In this document: piece by piece, positions 1 to 8,373 of the stretch | How the letters are laid out: every line of letters starts with the position of its first letter | Numbering within the stretch: the stretch's first letter is position 1 | Translations under genes and position numbers: made by a program | Notes under the pieces: generated by a model | The model's input: the letters and a program-made list of their open reading frames with translations, nothing else | Databases searched by the model: none | Told to the model about the DNA's origin: nothing | Assembly (NCBI GenBank): GCA_034436045.1 | Contig: DAOTVZ010000182.1 | Coordinates: 1-49,065 of the forward strand | Direction of reading: 5' to 3' | From: H111-94 sp034436045 | GTDB taxonomy: Bacteria; Chloroflexota; Ktedonobacteria; Ktedonobacterales; Ktedonobacteraceae | Length of the DNA: 49,065 nt

Positions 1-3000
1 TGCTGATCGTTGTAGACCGTAAACTGGACGGTGGTGTGCGCGCTATCCGGCCCCGGTGTCTGTGTCTCGACCGCGCGGCCCAGGCTATCATAGAAGGTAC
101 GGCTCACCGCAGTGGGATACTGCGAACTCACCGTCTCAATCTCGTAGCAGGGGTGCGTGATACCGGAGGGGAAAGTGCTGGCGCACGAGGAGTTGGTGGT
201 AGACTGGCTCGTGTAGCTGCCACTCTCGCCCGGTTGGCTGACGCTCACCGTATACTGATCATCACTGGCGCTATTGCTGTCGTAGCTATAGCTGGTAGTT
301 GTCACTTGCCCGTTGACATCGGTGACTTGCGTGGGCAGCATCCCCTCCGCCGCGCTATAAGCCGTTTGCGTCGCCTGGTTGAAGGCGTTGGTCTGTGTGG
401 TGGGCACACTTTCATTCTGGTAGCTCGTGCAACTGGTGTAGGTGGACTGACCCCACGCGCTCGCCATGATGACTGGAGAGGCGCTACAGCCCTCGCCGCT
501 GTAGAGGGTGGGATTGGCCTGTGCCAGCGCATCGACGGTGGCGACGACGTTACCGTAGGCATCATAGCCGGTATAGCTGGTGGTCAGCGGATTACTGGGG
601 TTGCCGGAGCCGGTGCAGTGGCCGTTGGCGTAGGTCTGTACCGTCGTGAGCCAGCCCGCCGAGGGCGTTGGCACCCCGGAGGGTGCGCCCTGGTCATAGG
701 TGTCGTACTGACACTGCCAGACATGTCCACTGCTATCATCCACCTCGCTGTGCTGGACTTTATTCACCACATAGTAGGTCCAGCCATTGACGGTCTGGTT
801 ATTGGTGTAATAGGTCCAGTTCGTGGTGACGGTGGGCGCGTTGGAACTGGTGACCTGGTCGGAGAGCAGGTTGTGATAGCCGTTCCCCAGGCCAGTGCCG
901 GGGTTGTAGTCGTCATAGGTGTAGGTATGCCGCACCCACGGCGCGCTACTCTGGCTATTGACCTGCGGCGTCTGCCCCTCCTGGGCCGTTTCCGTCCACA
1001 GCGGCCACACGCCACAGACGGGATAGACCGGACTCAAGTTGCCGTTGCAGGAGTTATAGGAGGTACTGCTGCTGAACTGGTTATTGCCCGTATATTGTGT
1101 AATCGTTTCTTGCGTCGGCGGGTTGGTGGCATTGGTGCCATCATAGATGTCCTGCTGGAACATGGCCCCGGAGTTGTAGTTGCCGCTATTGGAGCCAGCT
1201 GTGCCCCAGCCTTCGGTGCTGTAGTAGTACTGCTCGGTCAGGTTCCTGGCCGGACTGGTGATGGCGACATTGTAGAAGCCGTGGAACTCGCTGTCGTAGT
1301 AGTCCTGCCAGTTGCTATCTTCCACGCCGTTATTGGCCGGAATCCAGTTATCGCCCACGCAATCCTCATCCGTCGGAGTGCTGGTGGAGGGATAGGGATA
1401 ACAGAAGGGATTGCCACTGCTCCAGGTGCCCGTCTTGGCCAGTTGGTAGGTATACGTCGTGACCGCCGGACTGAGCTGGCTGCTGCCGCTATCGGTGCCC
1501 CAGGTGGCAAGCTGCGTGACCACCTGCACGCTCCAGGCGCGATCATTGGGATTGGCATAGGGGTTGGGACTGCCCCACGTCGTCGTACTGGCCGCGCAAT
1601 CGCTGGGATACTCGGTGCAGTAGAGCGGATCGTGGCGCGTATGCAACACGCCATTGCTATCCGTCTCCTCCGGCGTGCCGTGCGAATTGCTGTAGGCGGT
1701 GGCGTAGGTCATCTGTCCCCCGATGCCGGTGTTGGTATCGATGTAGCGCGTCAGGTACGCCCAGTAGCTGGCCCCCCCGTAGGCTGAGCCGCCCGTGTTC
1801 TGGTGCTGGCTATCAAAGTACGTGTCGGCTAACAGCCCGCTATAGCTGAAGAGCAGCGGTTTGATGGTGTGGCCGGTGCCATTGAGGTAGATAGTGGGCA
1901 CCACCTGCGTGAGCAGATGTTCCCCGGCACAGGCTTCCTGTACCAGCGTATATTCATCGTAACAGTTGGTGGTGTAGGGCAGGTCGCTATAGCTGAAGCT
2001 GTAGCTGGCATCCTTGCTGCCACTGCTGTCGCTGCCGACATAGCTGGTGACGCTCTGCAAGGAGAGTGTACTCATCACGTCGGGGGCGGGCACACTGCCA
2101 AAGGTCACCGGATCATCACAGCGCAGGGTGGTTGAGCTGGGCGGGCTGGATTGACAGTTGTCGTTCGTGCCATAGCTTGAGGCCCACGTGCCATACGAGA
2201 ACGGGGCTTTGTAGCTAAAATCAACGGTGCCCAGCACGGTGCCGATGCTGGACACCGAGGTGCTAAAGCCATAGGTGATCTGCTTGATAGCGGCATCACG
2301 CACCGTGGCGCTACTGGCACAGGGCAGCGCATAGGGACTGGCGGCAGGCACGCAGTCTTGCAGATAGGTGACGCTGATGAGGTCATAGCCTACGTTGGAA
2401 GCGGCTGGTCCCTCGTTGGGGGCTACCATGCGGTCGAGATTCCATTGATAATTCTGCTGGCTCCCGCTGCTGTTCGTCCATTGCAGCGAGTCAGGTGTGC
2501 AGCCGAACTCGTAGTAGGTGCCGGACGTGTCCCAGACATGGAAACATGGTTGGTTCGTCTGGCTACTGGTCACTTGCTGAATGCGGTAGTGCGACAGGTG
2601 CTGCGTCTGGAAGAAGGTGCCGGAGGTCACGGTGGTGTCGGCAACCAGGCGATCACTGAAATCACCCAACTGATTGAGCGCGTACCACGTCCCGGAGGCG
2701 GCGCTGCCGTTGGCGTAGACCTGTGAGGAGATGGAGCCAAGCGTCAGGCTCCAGCCATCGCCCTCATCGCCTGCCGGGGAGGTACGGGAGTGCCGGTTGT
2801 TGGGATCGTTACTGGTATAGTGCAGCACCAGCTTGGGAGCAAAGCCCGCCGCACCAGGGGCTACTTGCAAGGGATAGTCATAGCTCACCTGCCCGTTATT
2901 GCCCCCTACCGAGGCGAGCAAGGGAACCGGGGGACTCTGGATGTTGGGCGAGCCACTGGCAACCAGCGGGCCAGGGCCAAGCACCGTTGTCTGCGCGGTG

Positions 3001-3851
3001 AGCGTGTCGGTCTGCGCATGATTGTGCATGGGGATGACCAGGCCCTGCGTCGATTGTTTGTGCTGTTGAGCAGTCGCAATGGCAACCGGCCAACTGAGTA
3101 AAATCTGGTTGGGATCAAGCTCCAGCACACGCATCTCCCAGGGCTGATAGTGGTAGATGAGCGTAAGGGGTTGGCGCAGATGGACATTGCTGACGGGCTG
3201 GCCATGCGTATCCAGCACCTCGATCTGGTAGGTTCCCAACACATGGCGTAATCCGGCGGCATGGCCGGACACCTCCGTGATGCGCAAGGAGAACGGGCCG
3301 CTGGCGGCGGTGGGAGTCGCCGCCGTGCCGGTGCCACGCACCACGGTGGCTTGCGAGACATCCAGCGCGCCAGGGGGCACGAGCACTTCCAAACGCTGAT
3401 CGCTGCCACGCAGGTCGAGGCCGGTGGTGCCACTGCCTCCGGCCAGCATGGTGGCGGAAAGCGCCGCCGTGATGGGCTGCATGGTGGGCGGCTCAGCGCT
3501 GGCAGGCAGGGTGCTGTAGTCGGCCAGATGCTCGCCTGGGCCAAGGGCGACCTGGGGCGGATTGGTGGGCGGCTTGACCGGCCCGCGATAGACGCCATCC
3601 TGGCGTCCCTGGGCCAGAAACTGTTGCAGCGTCAGGCTGGCCGGTTGGGCCTGTGGCCCGGCGGCTTGCGCGTGAAAGAGGACATGGACGGCACTCCAGC
3701 CGCCAATGACGCCGGAGAGCAAGAAGAGGCAGAGCAAGCCTGTGAAAAGGAGCCGTTGCCGCGTCCACGCAAAGCGCCGCGTGAATGGCTTCCGCGGCGG
3801 TTCGAGCGGTGGGAGCGACCCCTCAGGGAAGGGTCGCGGATCACGAAACAT
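1..3851 (-). CDS. RHS/YD-repeat-like secreted surface protein (3' end beyond window)
   Basis: Reading the minus strand from the ATG at 3851 gives an uninterrupted frame of 1283 codons to the window edge, so the protein is larger than what is visible. The N-terminus is Pro-rich and cytoplasmic, followed by a membrane or uncleaved signal segment at about residues 34-52 (LLFTGLLCLFLLSGVIGGW). A segment YDYPLQVAPGAAGFAPKLVL with nearby LHYTSND resembles the entry of SpvB/RHS-type shells. It is followed by many Tyr/Ser/Thr/Asn-rich strands with YD-like motifs (VTTTSYSYDS, TYTYDDYNPG, YTGYDAYGNVV, SRTFYDSLGRAVETQTPG) and scattered Cys. RHS proteins form beta-cocoon shells around a C-terminal toxin or adhesin. 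That C-terminus lies outside the window, so the activity is unknown. A GAGG lies just upstream of the start. The long plus-strand frame at 36-1787 is only the antisense of this gene. Confidence 0.85.
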   Translation of the reverse strand, partial: MFRDPRPFPEGSLPPLEPPRKPFTRRFAWTRQRLLFTGLLCLFLLSGVIGGWSAVHVLFHAQAAGPQAQPASLTLQQFLAQGRQDGVYRGPVKPPTNPPQVALGPGEHLADYSTLPASAEPPTMQPITAALSATMLAGGSGTTGLDLRGSDQRLEVLVPPGALDVSQATVVRGTGTAATPTAASGPFSLRITEVSGHAAGLRHVLGTYQIEVLDTHGQPVSNVHLRQPLTLIYHYQPWEMRVLELDPNQILLSWPVAIATAQQHKQSTQGLVIPMHNHAQTDTLTAQTTVLGPGPLVASGSPNIQSPPVPLLASVGGNNGQVSYDYPLQVAPGAAGFAPKLVLHYTSNDPNNRHSRTSPAGDEGDGWSLTLGSISSQVYANGSAASGTWYALNQLGDFSDRLVADTTVTSGTFFQTQHLSHYRIQQVTSSQTNQPCFHVWDTSGTYYEFGCTPDSLQWTNSSGSQQNYQWNLDRMVAPNEGPAASNVGYDLISVTYLQDCVPAASPYALPCASSATVRDAAIKQITYGFSTSVSSIGTVLGTVDFSYKAPFSYGTWASSYGTNDNCQSSPPSSTTLRCDDPVTFGSVPAPDVMSTLSLQSVTSYVGSDSSGSKDASYSFSYSDLPYTTNCYDEYTLVQEACAGEHLLTQVVPTIYLNGTGHTIKPLLFSYSGLLADTYFDSQHQNTGGSAYGGASYWAYLTRYIDTNTGIGGQMTYATAYSNSHGTPEETDSNGVLHTRHDPLYCTEYPSDCAASTTTWGSPNPYANPNDRAWSVQVVTQLATWGTDSGSSQLSPAVTTYTYQLAKTGTWSSGNPFCYPYPSTSTPTDEDCVGDNWIPANNGVEDSNWQDYYDSEFHGFYNVAITSPARNLTEQYYYSTEGWGTAGSNSGNYNSGAMFQQDIYDGTNATNPPTQETITQYTGNNQFSSSTSYNSCNGNLSPVYPVCGVWPLWTETAQEGQTPQVNSQSSAPWVRHTYTYDDYNPGTGLGNGYHNLLSDQVTSSNAPTVTTNWTYYTNNQTVNGWTYYVVNKVQHSEVDDSSGHVWQCQYDTYDQGAPSGVPTPSAGWLTTVQTYANGHCTGSGNPSNPLTTSYTGYDAYGNVVATVDALAQANPTLYSGEGCSASPVIMASAWGQSTYTSCTSYQNESVPTTQTNAFNQATQTAYSAAEGMLPTQVTDVNGQVTTTSYSYDSNSASDDQYTVSVSQPGESGSYTSQSTTNSSCASTFPSGITHPCYEIETVSSQYPTAVSRTFYDSLGRAVETQTPGPDSAHTTVQFTVYNDQ

Positions 3852-4362
3852 ACATCAACCTCACAGTGTACAGGATAGTCTGATAGTAAGACAAAGCAAT
3901 GACCGGACATACGATAATAGAACGCGAACCATGACGAGACGAAGAGCCACCTCCTTGCTTCTTGTGTACTGCCCAGGGACAAGACGACACACGAGGAAGA
4001 TCGATGGGTCTGGCACCCGACCTCATTGGATGAGGTCACAATGCAGTTATAGCAGACAAAACCGTCATTGGCAAGTGGTTTGCCAAATTTTTATGAAATC
4101 TTCATAGCAGGGGTGTTTCATAACTTACTAGATTGTTTCATTGTCTATCATTGCGTGTCATAGCGCTAAAAAAACACCATCACGTTTAGCTAGTACGAAA
4201 GTCCTATGGAGCGGTACGGAATGATGGCACGAGAGAAGCAAAGCGATTGTTTCCCCTCGTATCCCTCAAGGTACTATGATCCCACGAAACGGATTCTGAG
4301 AGGCGTTGATTTGTGACAGCAAGAGAAATATTTATTCTTTTTTCAGGGGAGGCTATAACACA
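3852..4362. other. divergent intergenic region, 511 bp, no gene seen
   Basis: This region lies between the divergent RHS-like gene and the lipoprotein gene. Short frames here run into the real genes or lack a ribosome site. Apart from the promoter candidate near 3872-3899 and the ribosome site AGGGGAGG at 4345-4352, I see AT-rich sequence with several TTTCAT motifs and no convincing structure. A TTG start at 4306 would extend the lipoprotein, but it has no ribosome site. Confidence 0.6.
3872..3899 (-). promoter_or_regulatory. candidate promoter of the RHS-like gene
   Basis: On the minus strand TTGCTT (3894-3899) is separated by 16 bp from TATCCT (3872-3877). This would start transcription about 15 nt before the ATG at 3851. 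The match is moderate. Confidence 0.3.
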
Positions 4363-5115
4363 ATGTCATCTCGACGCATGGTACGACACGCATTCACCTT
4401 ATGCATCCTTGCACTCATCACTCTACTACTGGCGGGCTGCTCACTGCCCTGGCGGCATAGTACAACAAATAACACTGCCGCCGTGAATGCGCCTAAACCG
4501 ACGACGCAGCAACTGCTGACCGCATTGCAGAAGAACTTTCGCTCCGTCACCGCGTTTCATGTTGTGATGCAGGTGCAGAACCCCGGTCCGGTCACACAGG
4601 ATCAGATTGAGATTCGCAGTGCCGATGGCGATGTCGTGATGCCCGACAAGGTACAGGCCAACGCCACAGTCATTCTCTCCGGGCAATCCGTCACGGTTAA
4701 ACTGATTAGCATTGGCGATAACCAGTTTATTACCGATCCCATTACGGGCCAGTGGCGCGTGATTAAGGGCGTACTCAACCCACAGACGCTCACCAACCCT
4801 GACACAGGCATCCTCTCGCTGGTCAACAAGCTCCAGAACGTCAGCCAGCCCGTCTCAGATGTCGTGAATAACATACCCTGCTGGCGCATCACCGGTCAAC
4901 TCGACGCCAGATACCTGGCCTTCTTCACGGGCGGCGGCGTACCGGCGGGCACCATGCTCCAGACCTCGGCCTGCATCGGTAAAGCCGATTCCCTACCCTA
5001 CCAGGTCAGCGTCACAGGCGAAGCTGCGCCGGGCGATACCAGCCAGACCGAGCGCATCTTTGATATATCAAACTATAACGAGCATATCACGATCACACAA
5101 CCACCATTACAATAA
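4363..5115 (+). CDS. LppX/LprG-like lipoprotein
   Basis: The 250-aa product begins at an ATG 10 nt after AGGGGAGG, a better start than the upstream TTG at 4306. A hydrophobic signal ends in a lipobox LLLAGC with Cys26 as the lipidation site, so it is an extracytoplasmic lipoprotein. The mature part matches the mycobacterial LppX/LprA/F/G family pattern: an early helix (LLTALQKNFRSVTAFHVVMQ), central strands with VKLISIGDNQFITDPITGQW, an NPDTGILSLVNKL segment, and a terminal FDISNYNEHITITQPP. This family forms a half-barrel with a hydrophobic pocket that carries acylated lipids (LprG: triacylglycerol and lipoglycans). An MFS exporter starts 53 bp downstream, as in the mycobacterial lprG-p55 pair. 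The family call rests on pattern recognition and was not tested by search. Confidence 0.75.
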   Translation: MSSRRMVRHAFTLCILALITLLLAGCSLPWRHSTTNNTAAVNAPKPTTQQLLTALQKNFRSVTAFHVVMQVQNPGPVTQDQIEIRSADGDVVMPDKVQANATVILSGQSVTVKLISIGDNQFITDPITGQWRVIKGVLNPQTLTNPDTGILSLVNKLQNVSQPVSDVVNNIPCWRITGQLDARYLAFFTGGGVPAGTMLQTSACIGKADSLPYQVSVTGEAAPGDTSQTERIFDISNYNEHITITQPPLQ

Positions 5116-5168
5116 CATTTAACTTTATTCATACACTCTATAACCTTTGTTAGCAGAAGCGAGAGACG

Positions 5169-7892
5169 ATGTATACGCTAGAAGACGATCACGAAACATC
5201 CTCGCGTTTACGTAAACGGGATGTCATTGGCATGGGAGAACAACAAACGCCGCAAGCGGGCACCTTTGGCGCACAAGAGGCTCAGGAGACACCGCAAGCG
5301 GCCTCTATGCCCGCTATCATTGAGCAGGATACAAAATCTGATAATGGGGAGACGGCCAGTGCGGCGATGGGGCCAACGGGGCAATCTACTCCGCTCGCTA
5401 TCGCACGCCAGATTACCGGCTCGTTCAAACAACTATCGACACCGGCCAAAACGATTACGGGCACAGAGCGTCGCGTCGCCGTGGCCGCTCTGACGATTGC
5501 CTGTATCGGCGTCTTTTTCACGGCGCTCGACCAGACGGTCGTGGTAACGGCGCTACCACAGATTATTCTCGACCTGCACATCCCTATCACCCAGCTTGAC
5601 CACGCCGCCTGGATTATCAGCGCCTATCTGCTCGGCTTTGTGGTAGCGATGCCGTTAATGGGCCGCGTCTCGGATATTCATGGGCGGCGACGCATCTTTT
5701 TACTCTGCCTGAGCATCTTTGGCATTGGCTCTGTCTTCTGTGGCCTCGCGCCGCTGCTGGGGCAGAACACAGATTTGAGTTTCCTTAGCGTGCTGCACAT
5801 CGATACCTCGTCACCGGGGCTGATCTGGCTGATCGCGGCGCGTCTCTTCCAGGCGGTAGGTGGCGGCGCAGTCATTCCAGTGGCCATGGCTATCGCGGGC
5901 GATTTTTACGGGCAGGAGCGGCGGGCGCTGGCCCTGGGCATCATTGGGGCCGTGACCGAGGCCGGTGGCGTGCTGGGGCCGCTCTATGGTGCCCTCATCG
6001 TACAGCATCTCGGCTGGCAATACATCTTTTATCTTAATACACCCATCGTTCTCGTGCTGATGGTAGGAGCATGGTTCTTTATTCCCAAAGGCAAGCGCCT
6101 GCACGAGCGCATCGACTGGGTGGGAGCGATTCTGCTCGGTCTTGCGCTGACCTGCCTCAGCCTCGGTCTGGCGCAACAGGGCACCGAGTTGGGGCCGAAT
6201 GTTGCCAATAGCACTGCACCGCAAAACAATCCCATCGCACTGGCTCTCGCCCTTATCTTTCTGGTGGCCTTCATCATCGTCGAATTAAAGGTGCGCTGGC
6301 CCGTCGTCGAGGTGCGCCTGTTCAAACGTTTTCCCTTCAGCGCTACCGCGCTGGTCAGCCTGCTGGTGGGAGCCGCGTTGATCATTGCGATGGCGGATAT
6401 ACCGATCTTCGTCGATACGGTGTTACAACTCTCGGTGCTGGATAGTGGTCTGGCTCTCTTGCGCCTCACCGCCATGATTCCGCTCGGTGCGCTGCTCGGT
6501 GGCTGGCTGTGCAGTCGCCTCTCCTGCCGCGTGACCGGCGTGCTGGGTCTGCTCTTCACCGCCGTTGGCTTCTACCTGATGAGCCGCTGGCCCATTCACG
6601 TGAACTGGACACAGATCACGATCAGCACGGTTACGGCGGGCTTTGGCTTTGGTCTGGTCATCGCGCCCATCGGCACCACCGCCATTAACGCGGTGCGTCC
6701 GACGCAAGCGGGCATGAGTTCCTCGGTCGTGACCGCATTGCGTATGGTGGGCATGATGCTTGGATTGGCCGCGCTGACCTCGTGGGCGCTGGCCTATTTC
6801 AAGCAGCTCGTCTCCACGTATCCGTCGCTGCCGCTCACGGCCACTGCCGCGCAGTTCGCACAGTGGTCAAAGGGCTACGCCGTTCACGTCGTCTCCTCGG
6901 CACACACCGTCTACTGCACCGTCTTTTTCGTCTCGATGATCCTCTGCCTGATCGCCATTATTCCTGCCCTCTTCCTATGGGGCAAGCAAGCGCCAGAGGC
7001 CGAGCCGGTTCCTCTGCATCTCTCGGAAGCTGCTACACTGGTCGGCCTCGGTGATAGCGCAGGCGCTATGGCTATGGGCGGTGCGGCCCTGCTGGATGTG
7101 GCCGAATTGGATACACAGCCTGTTCAGGGCGACAACCTGCCACCACTAGCCACCCTGCCGACGGAGCCGCAGCCACCCAGAGGTCCTCAACGGCGCAAAC
7201 GGCTCATCATTGTGGCTGCTGCCGCTCTCATTCTGCTGCTGATTGGCGGCGGCGTCTTCGCCACCTTCATGTTTCAGCCTGACAATACGTCTAATCCTTC
7301 CGGTGGCATCACGGCCTCTACACCGCAGTCCGCTACCCCAACGGCAACACCGACCGTGATCGCGGGGCCGCGCCTGTTCCAGCTTGCACTCGACAAGACT
7401 GCGCTCACCTCGATCTTCGTGCAGCAGTTGAACATTCGATCCGGCGTGTTGAGCAACCTGACCGTCACCCCAACGGCGGGGAATGGGCTGATCTTGAGCC
7501 TGAATCTGCATATCGACGCCAATGGCATCCATCGCGTTATGCCCGTTGAACTGGACGGCATCATCGGCATCGATCAGCAGCAAAACCTACAACTGACGGT
7601 GACACATCTCAAGCGCGATGGACAGGACGCCGGAAATGCCGCTGCCGCCCAGATGCAGAACGCCATTAACCAGTTGATTATCAGTTCGCTCATGCCCGCG
7701 CTGCGTGGTCAACTCAAGAACGTGCAACTGCTCTCGGCCACCACCAGTTCCACCATAGCCTGTAGCAAGGGTGCAGAGATGCTAGTGCTGCTGCTCAAAG
7801 CACCGCCCATTCAGGGCATTCCGGCCCAACTCACGCCCGTACCGTTCTGCTTCAGCGGACCGGTCAACCTGAACAAATTGTTACCATCATAA
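5169..7892 (+). CDS. P55/EmrB-like MFS (DHA2) exporter fused to an extracytoplasmic C-terminal domain
   Basis: The 907-aa protein has a roughly 100-residue soluble N-terminus, then a 14-helix DHA2-family core. Motif D1 is LDQTVVVTALP (about 119-130), motif A is GRVSDIHGRRR (about 165-175), and an antiporter-type motif C region is TEAGGVLGPLYG. DHA2 transporters end in the cytoplasm. Here a charged linker is followed by a fifteenth TM (LIIVAAAALILLLIGGGVFA, about 677-696), a Thr/Pro linker, and about 175 further residues that should lie outside. Ordinary family members (about 500-550 aa) lack this tail. The tail contains LTVTPTAGNGLILSLNLHI and a helical QMQNAINQLIISSLMPALRG stretch, and resembles the gene at 8374-9513. 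It likely forms an operon with the preceding lipoprotein. By analogy with P55 the substrate would be a lipid; drug export is the alternative. Confidence 0.85.
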   Translation: MYTLEDDHETSSRLRKRDVIGMGEQQTPQAGTFGAQEAQETPQAASMPAIIEQDTKSDNGETASAAMGPTGQSTPLAIARQITGSFKQLSTPAKTITGTERRVAVAALTIACIGVFFTALDQTVVVTALPQIILDLHIPITQLDHAAWIISAYLLGFVVAMPLMGRVSDIHGRRRIFLLCLSIFGIGSVFCGLAPLLGQNTDLSFLSVLHIDTSSPGLIWLIAARLFQAVGGGAVIPVAMAIAGDFYGQERRALALGIIGAVTEAGGVLGPLYGALIVQHLGWQYIFYLNTPIVLVLMVGAWFFIPKGKRLHERIDWVGAILLGLALTCLSLGLAQQGTELGPNVANSTAPQNNPIALALALIFLVAFIIVELKVRWPVVEVRLFKRFPFSATALVSLLVGAALIIAMADIPIFVDTVLQLSVLDSGLALLRLTAMIPLGALLGGWLCSRLSCRVTGVLGLLFTAVGFYLMSRWPIHVNWTQITISTVTAGFGFGLVIAPIGTTAINAVRPTQAGMSSSVVTALRMVGMMLGLAALTSWALAYFKQLVSTYPSLPLTATAAQFAQWSKGYAVHVVSSAHTVYCTVFFVSMILCLIAIIPALFLWGKQAPEAEPVPLHLSEAATLVGLGDSAGAMAMGGAALLDVAELDTQPVQGDNLPPLATLPTEPQPPRGPQRRKRLIIVAAAALILLLIGGGVFATFMFQPDNTSNPSGGITASTPQSATPTATPTVIAGPRLFQLALDKTALTSIFVQQLNIRSGVLSNLTVTPTAGNGLILSLNLHIDANGIHRVMPVELDGIIGIDQQQNLQLTVTHLKRDGQDAGNAAAAQMQNAINQLIISSLMPALRGQLKNVQLLSATTSSTIACSKGAEMLVLLLKAPPIQGIPAQLTPVPFCFSGPVNLNKLLPS

Positions 7893-8173
7893 AATCGCAC
7901 CAATCCCGTAGGGGCGTGATTCATCACGCCCTGCAAATCACGCCCTGCGCGCGGGGCAACGGGCAAACAGGGCGTGATGAATCACGCCCCTACGGATAGG
8001 GCCATTATCGGTTTCGGCGGCTGAGTTTCACCATCACATTCGAGAAACGATGCGATGAGCAAGCGGGGCGTGATGAATGCTTCAGCGGACCGATCAACCT
8101 GAACAAATTGTTACCATCATAAAATCGCACCAATCCCGTAGGGGCGTGATTCATCACGCCCTGCAAATCACGC
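7848..8173. repeat. 96-bp direct repeat duplicating the 3' end of the MFS gene
   Basis: Bases 7848-7943 recur at 8078-8173 with one mismatch (7863 G versus 8093 A), offset 230 bp. The copied block carries the last 14 codons and stop of the MFS gene plus the following REP unit. A second part of the unit, from the ACGGATAGGGCCATTATC motif at about 7992, recurs at about 8235. The whole stretch therefore looks like an imperfect tandem duplication of about 230-240 bp. The second copy of the coding tail has no open frame upstream and is a fossil fragment. Confidence 0.9.
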
Positions 8174-8347
8174 ACTGGAAACGATGCGATGCATGAGCAG
8201 GGCGTGATTTCTAGGGCGTGATGAATCACGCCCCTACGGATAGGGCCATTATCGGTTTCGGCGGCTCAGCTTCACCATCACATCCGAGACACGATGCGAT
8301 GCATGAGCAGGGCGTGATTTCTAGGGCGTGATTCATCACGCCCCTAC
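7908..8347. repeat. cluster of five GTAG-tagged REP-like palindromes
   Basis: Each full unit is GTAG followed by GGGCGTGAT-NN-ATCACGCCC, a hairpin with 9-bp arms. Plus-orientation units lie at 7908-7931 and 8138-8161. Minus-orientation units lie at 7970-7993, 8214-8237 and 8324-8347. The first and second, and the third and fourth, form head-to-head pairs like BIMEs/REPINs. Partial GGGCGTGATTTCTAG pieces lie at about 8200 and 8310. This accounts for most of the gap between the MFS gene and the next gene. Confidence 0.8.
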
Positions 8348-8373
8348 AACATAACATTTTGAGGATAGACAAG

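Noticed and set aside
36..1787. 583-codon plus-strand open frame
   Set aside because: It is antisense to the RHS-like gene, whose minus frame is open over 3.8 kb with a good start and recognisable motifs. The plus product is a low-complexity Ala/Gly/Val/Ile protein with no family features.
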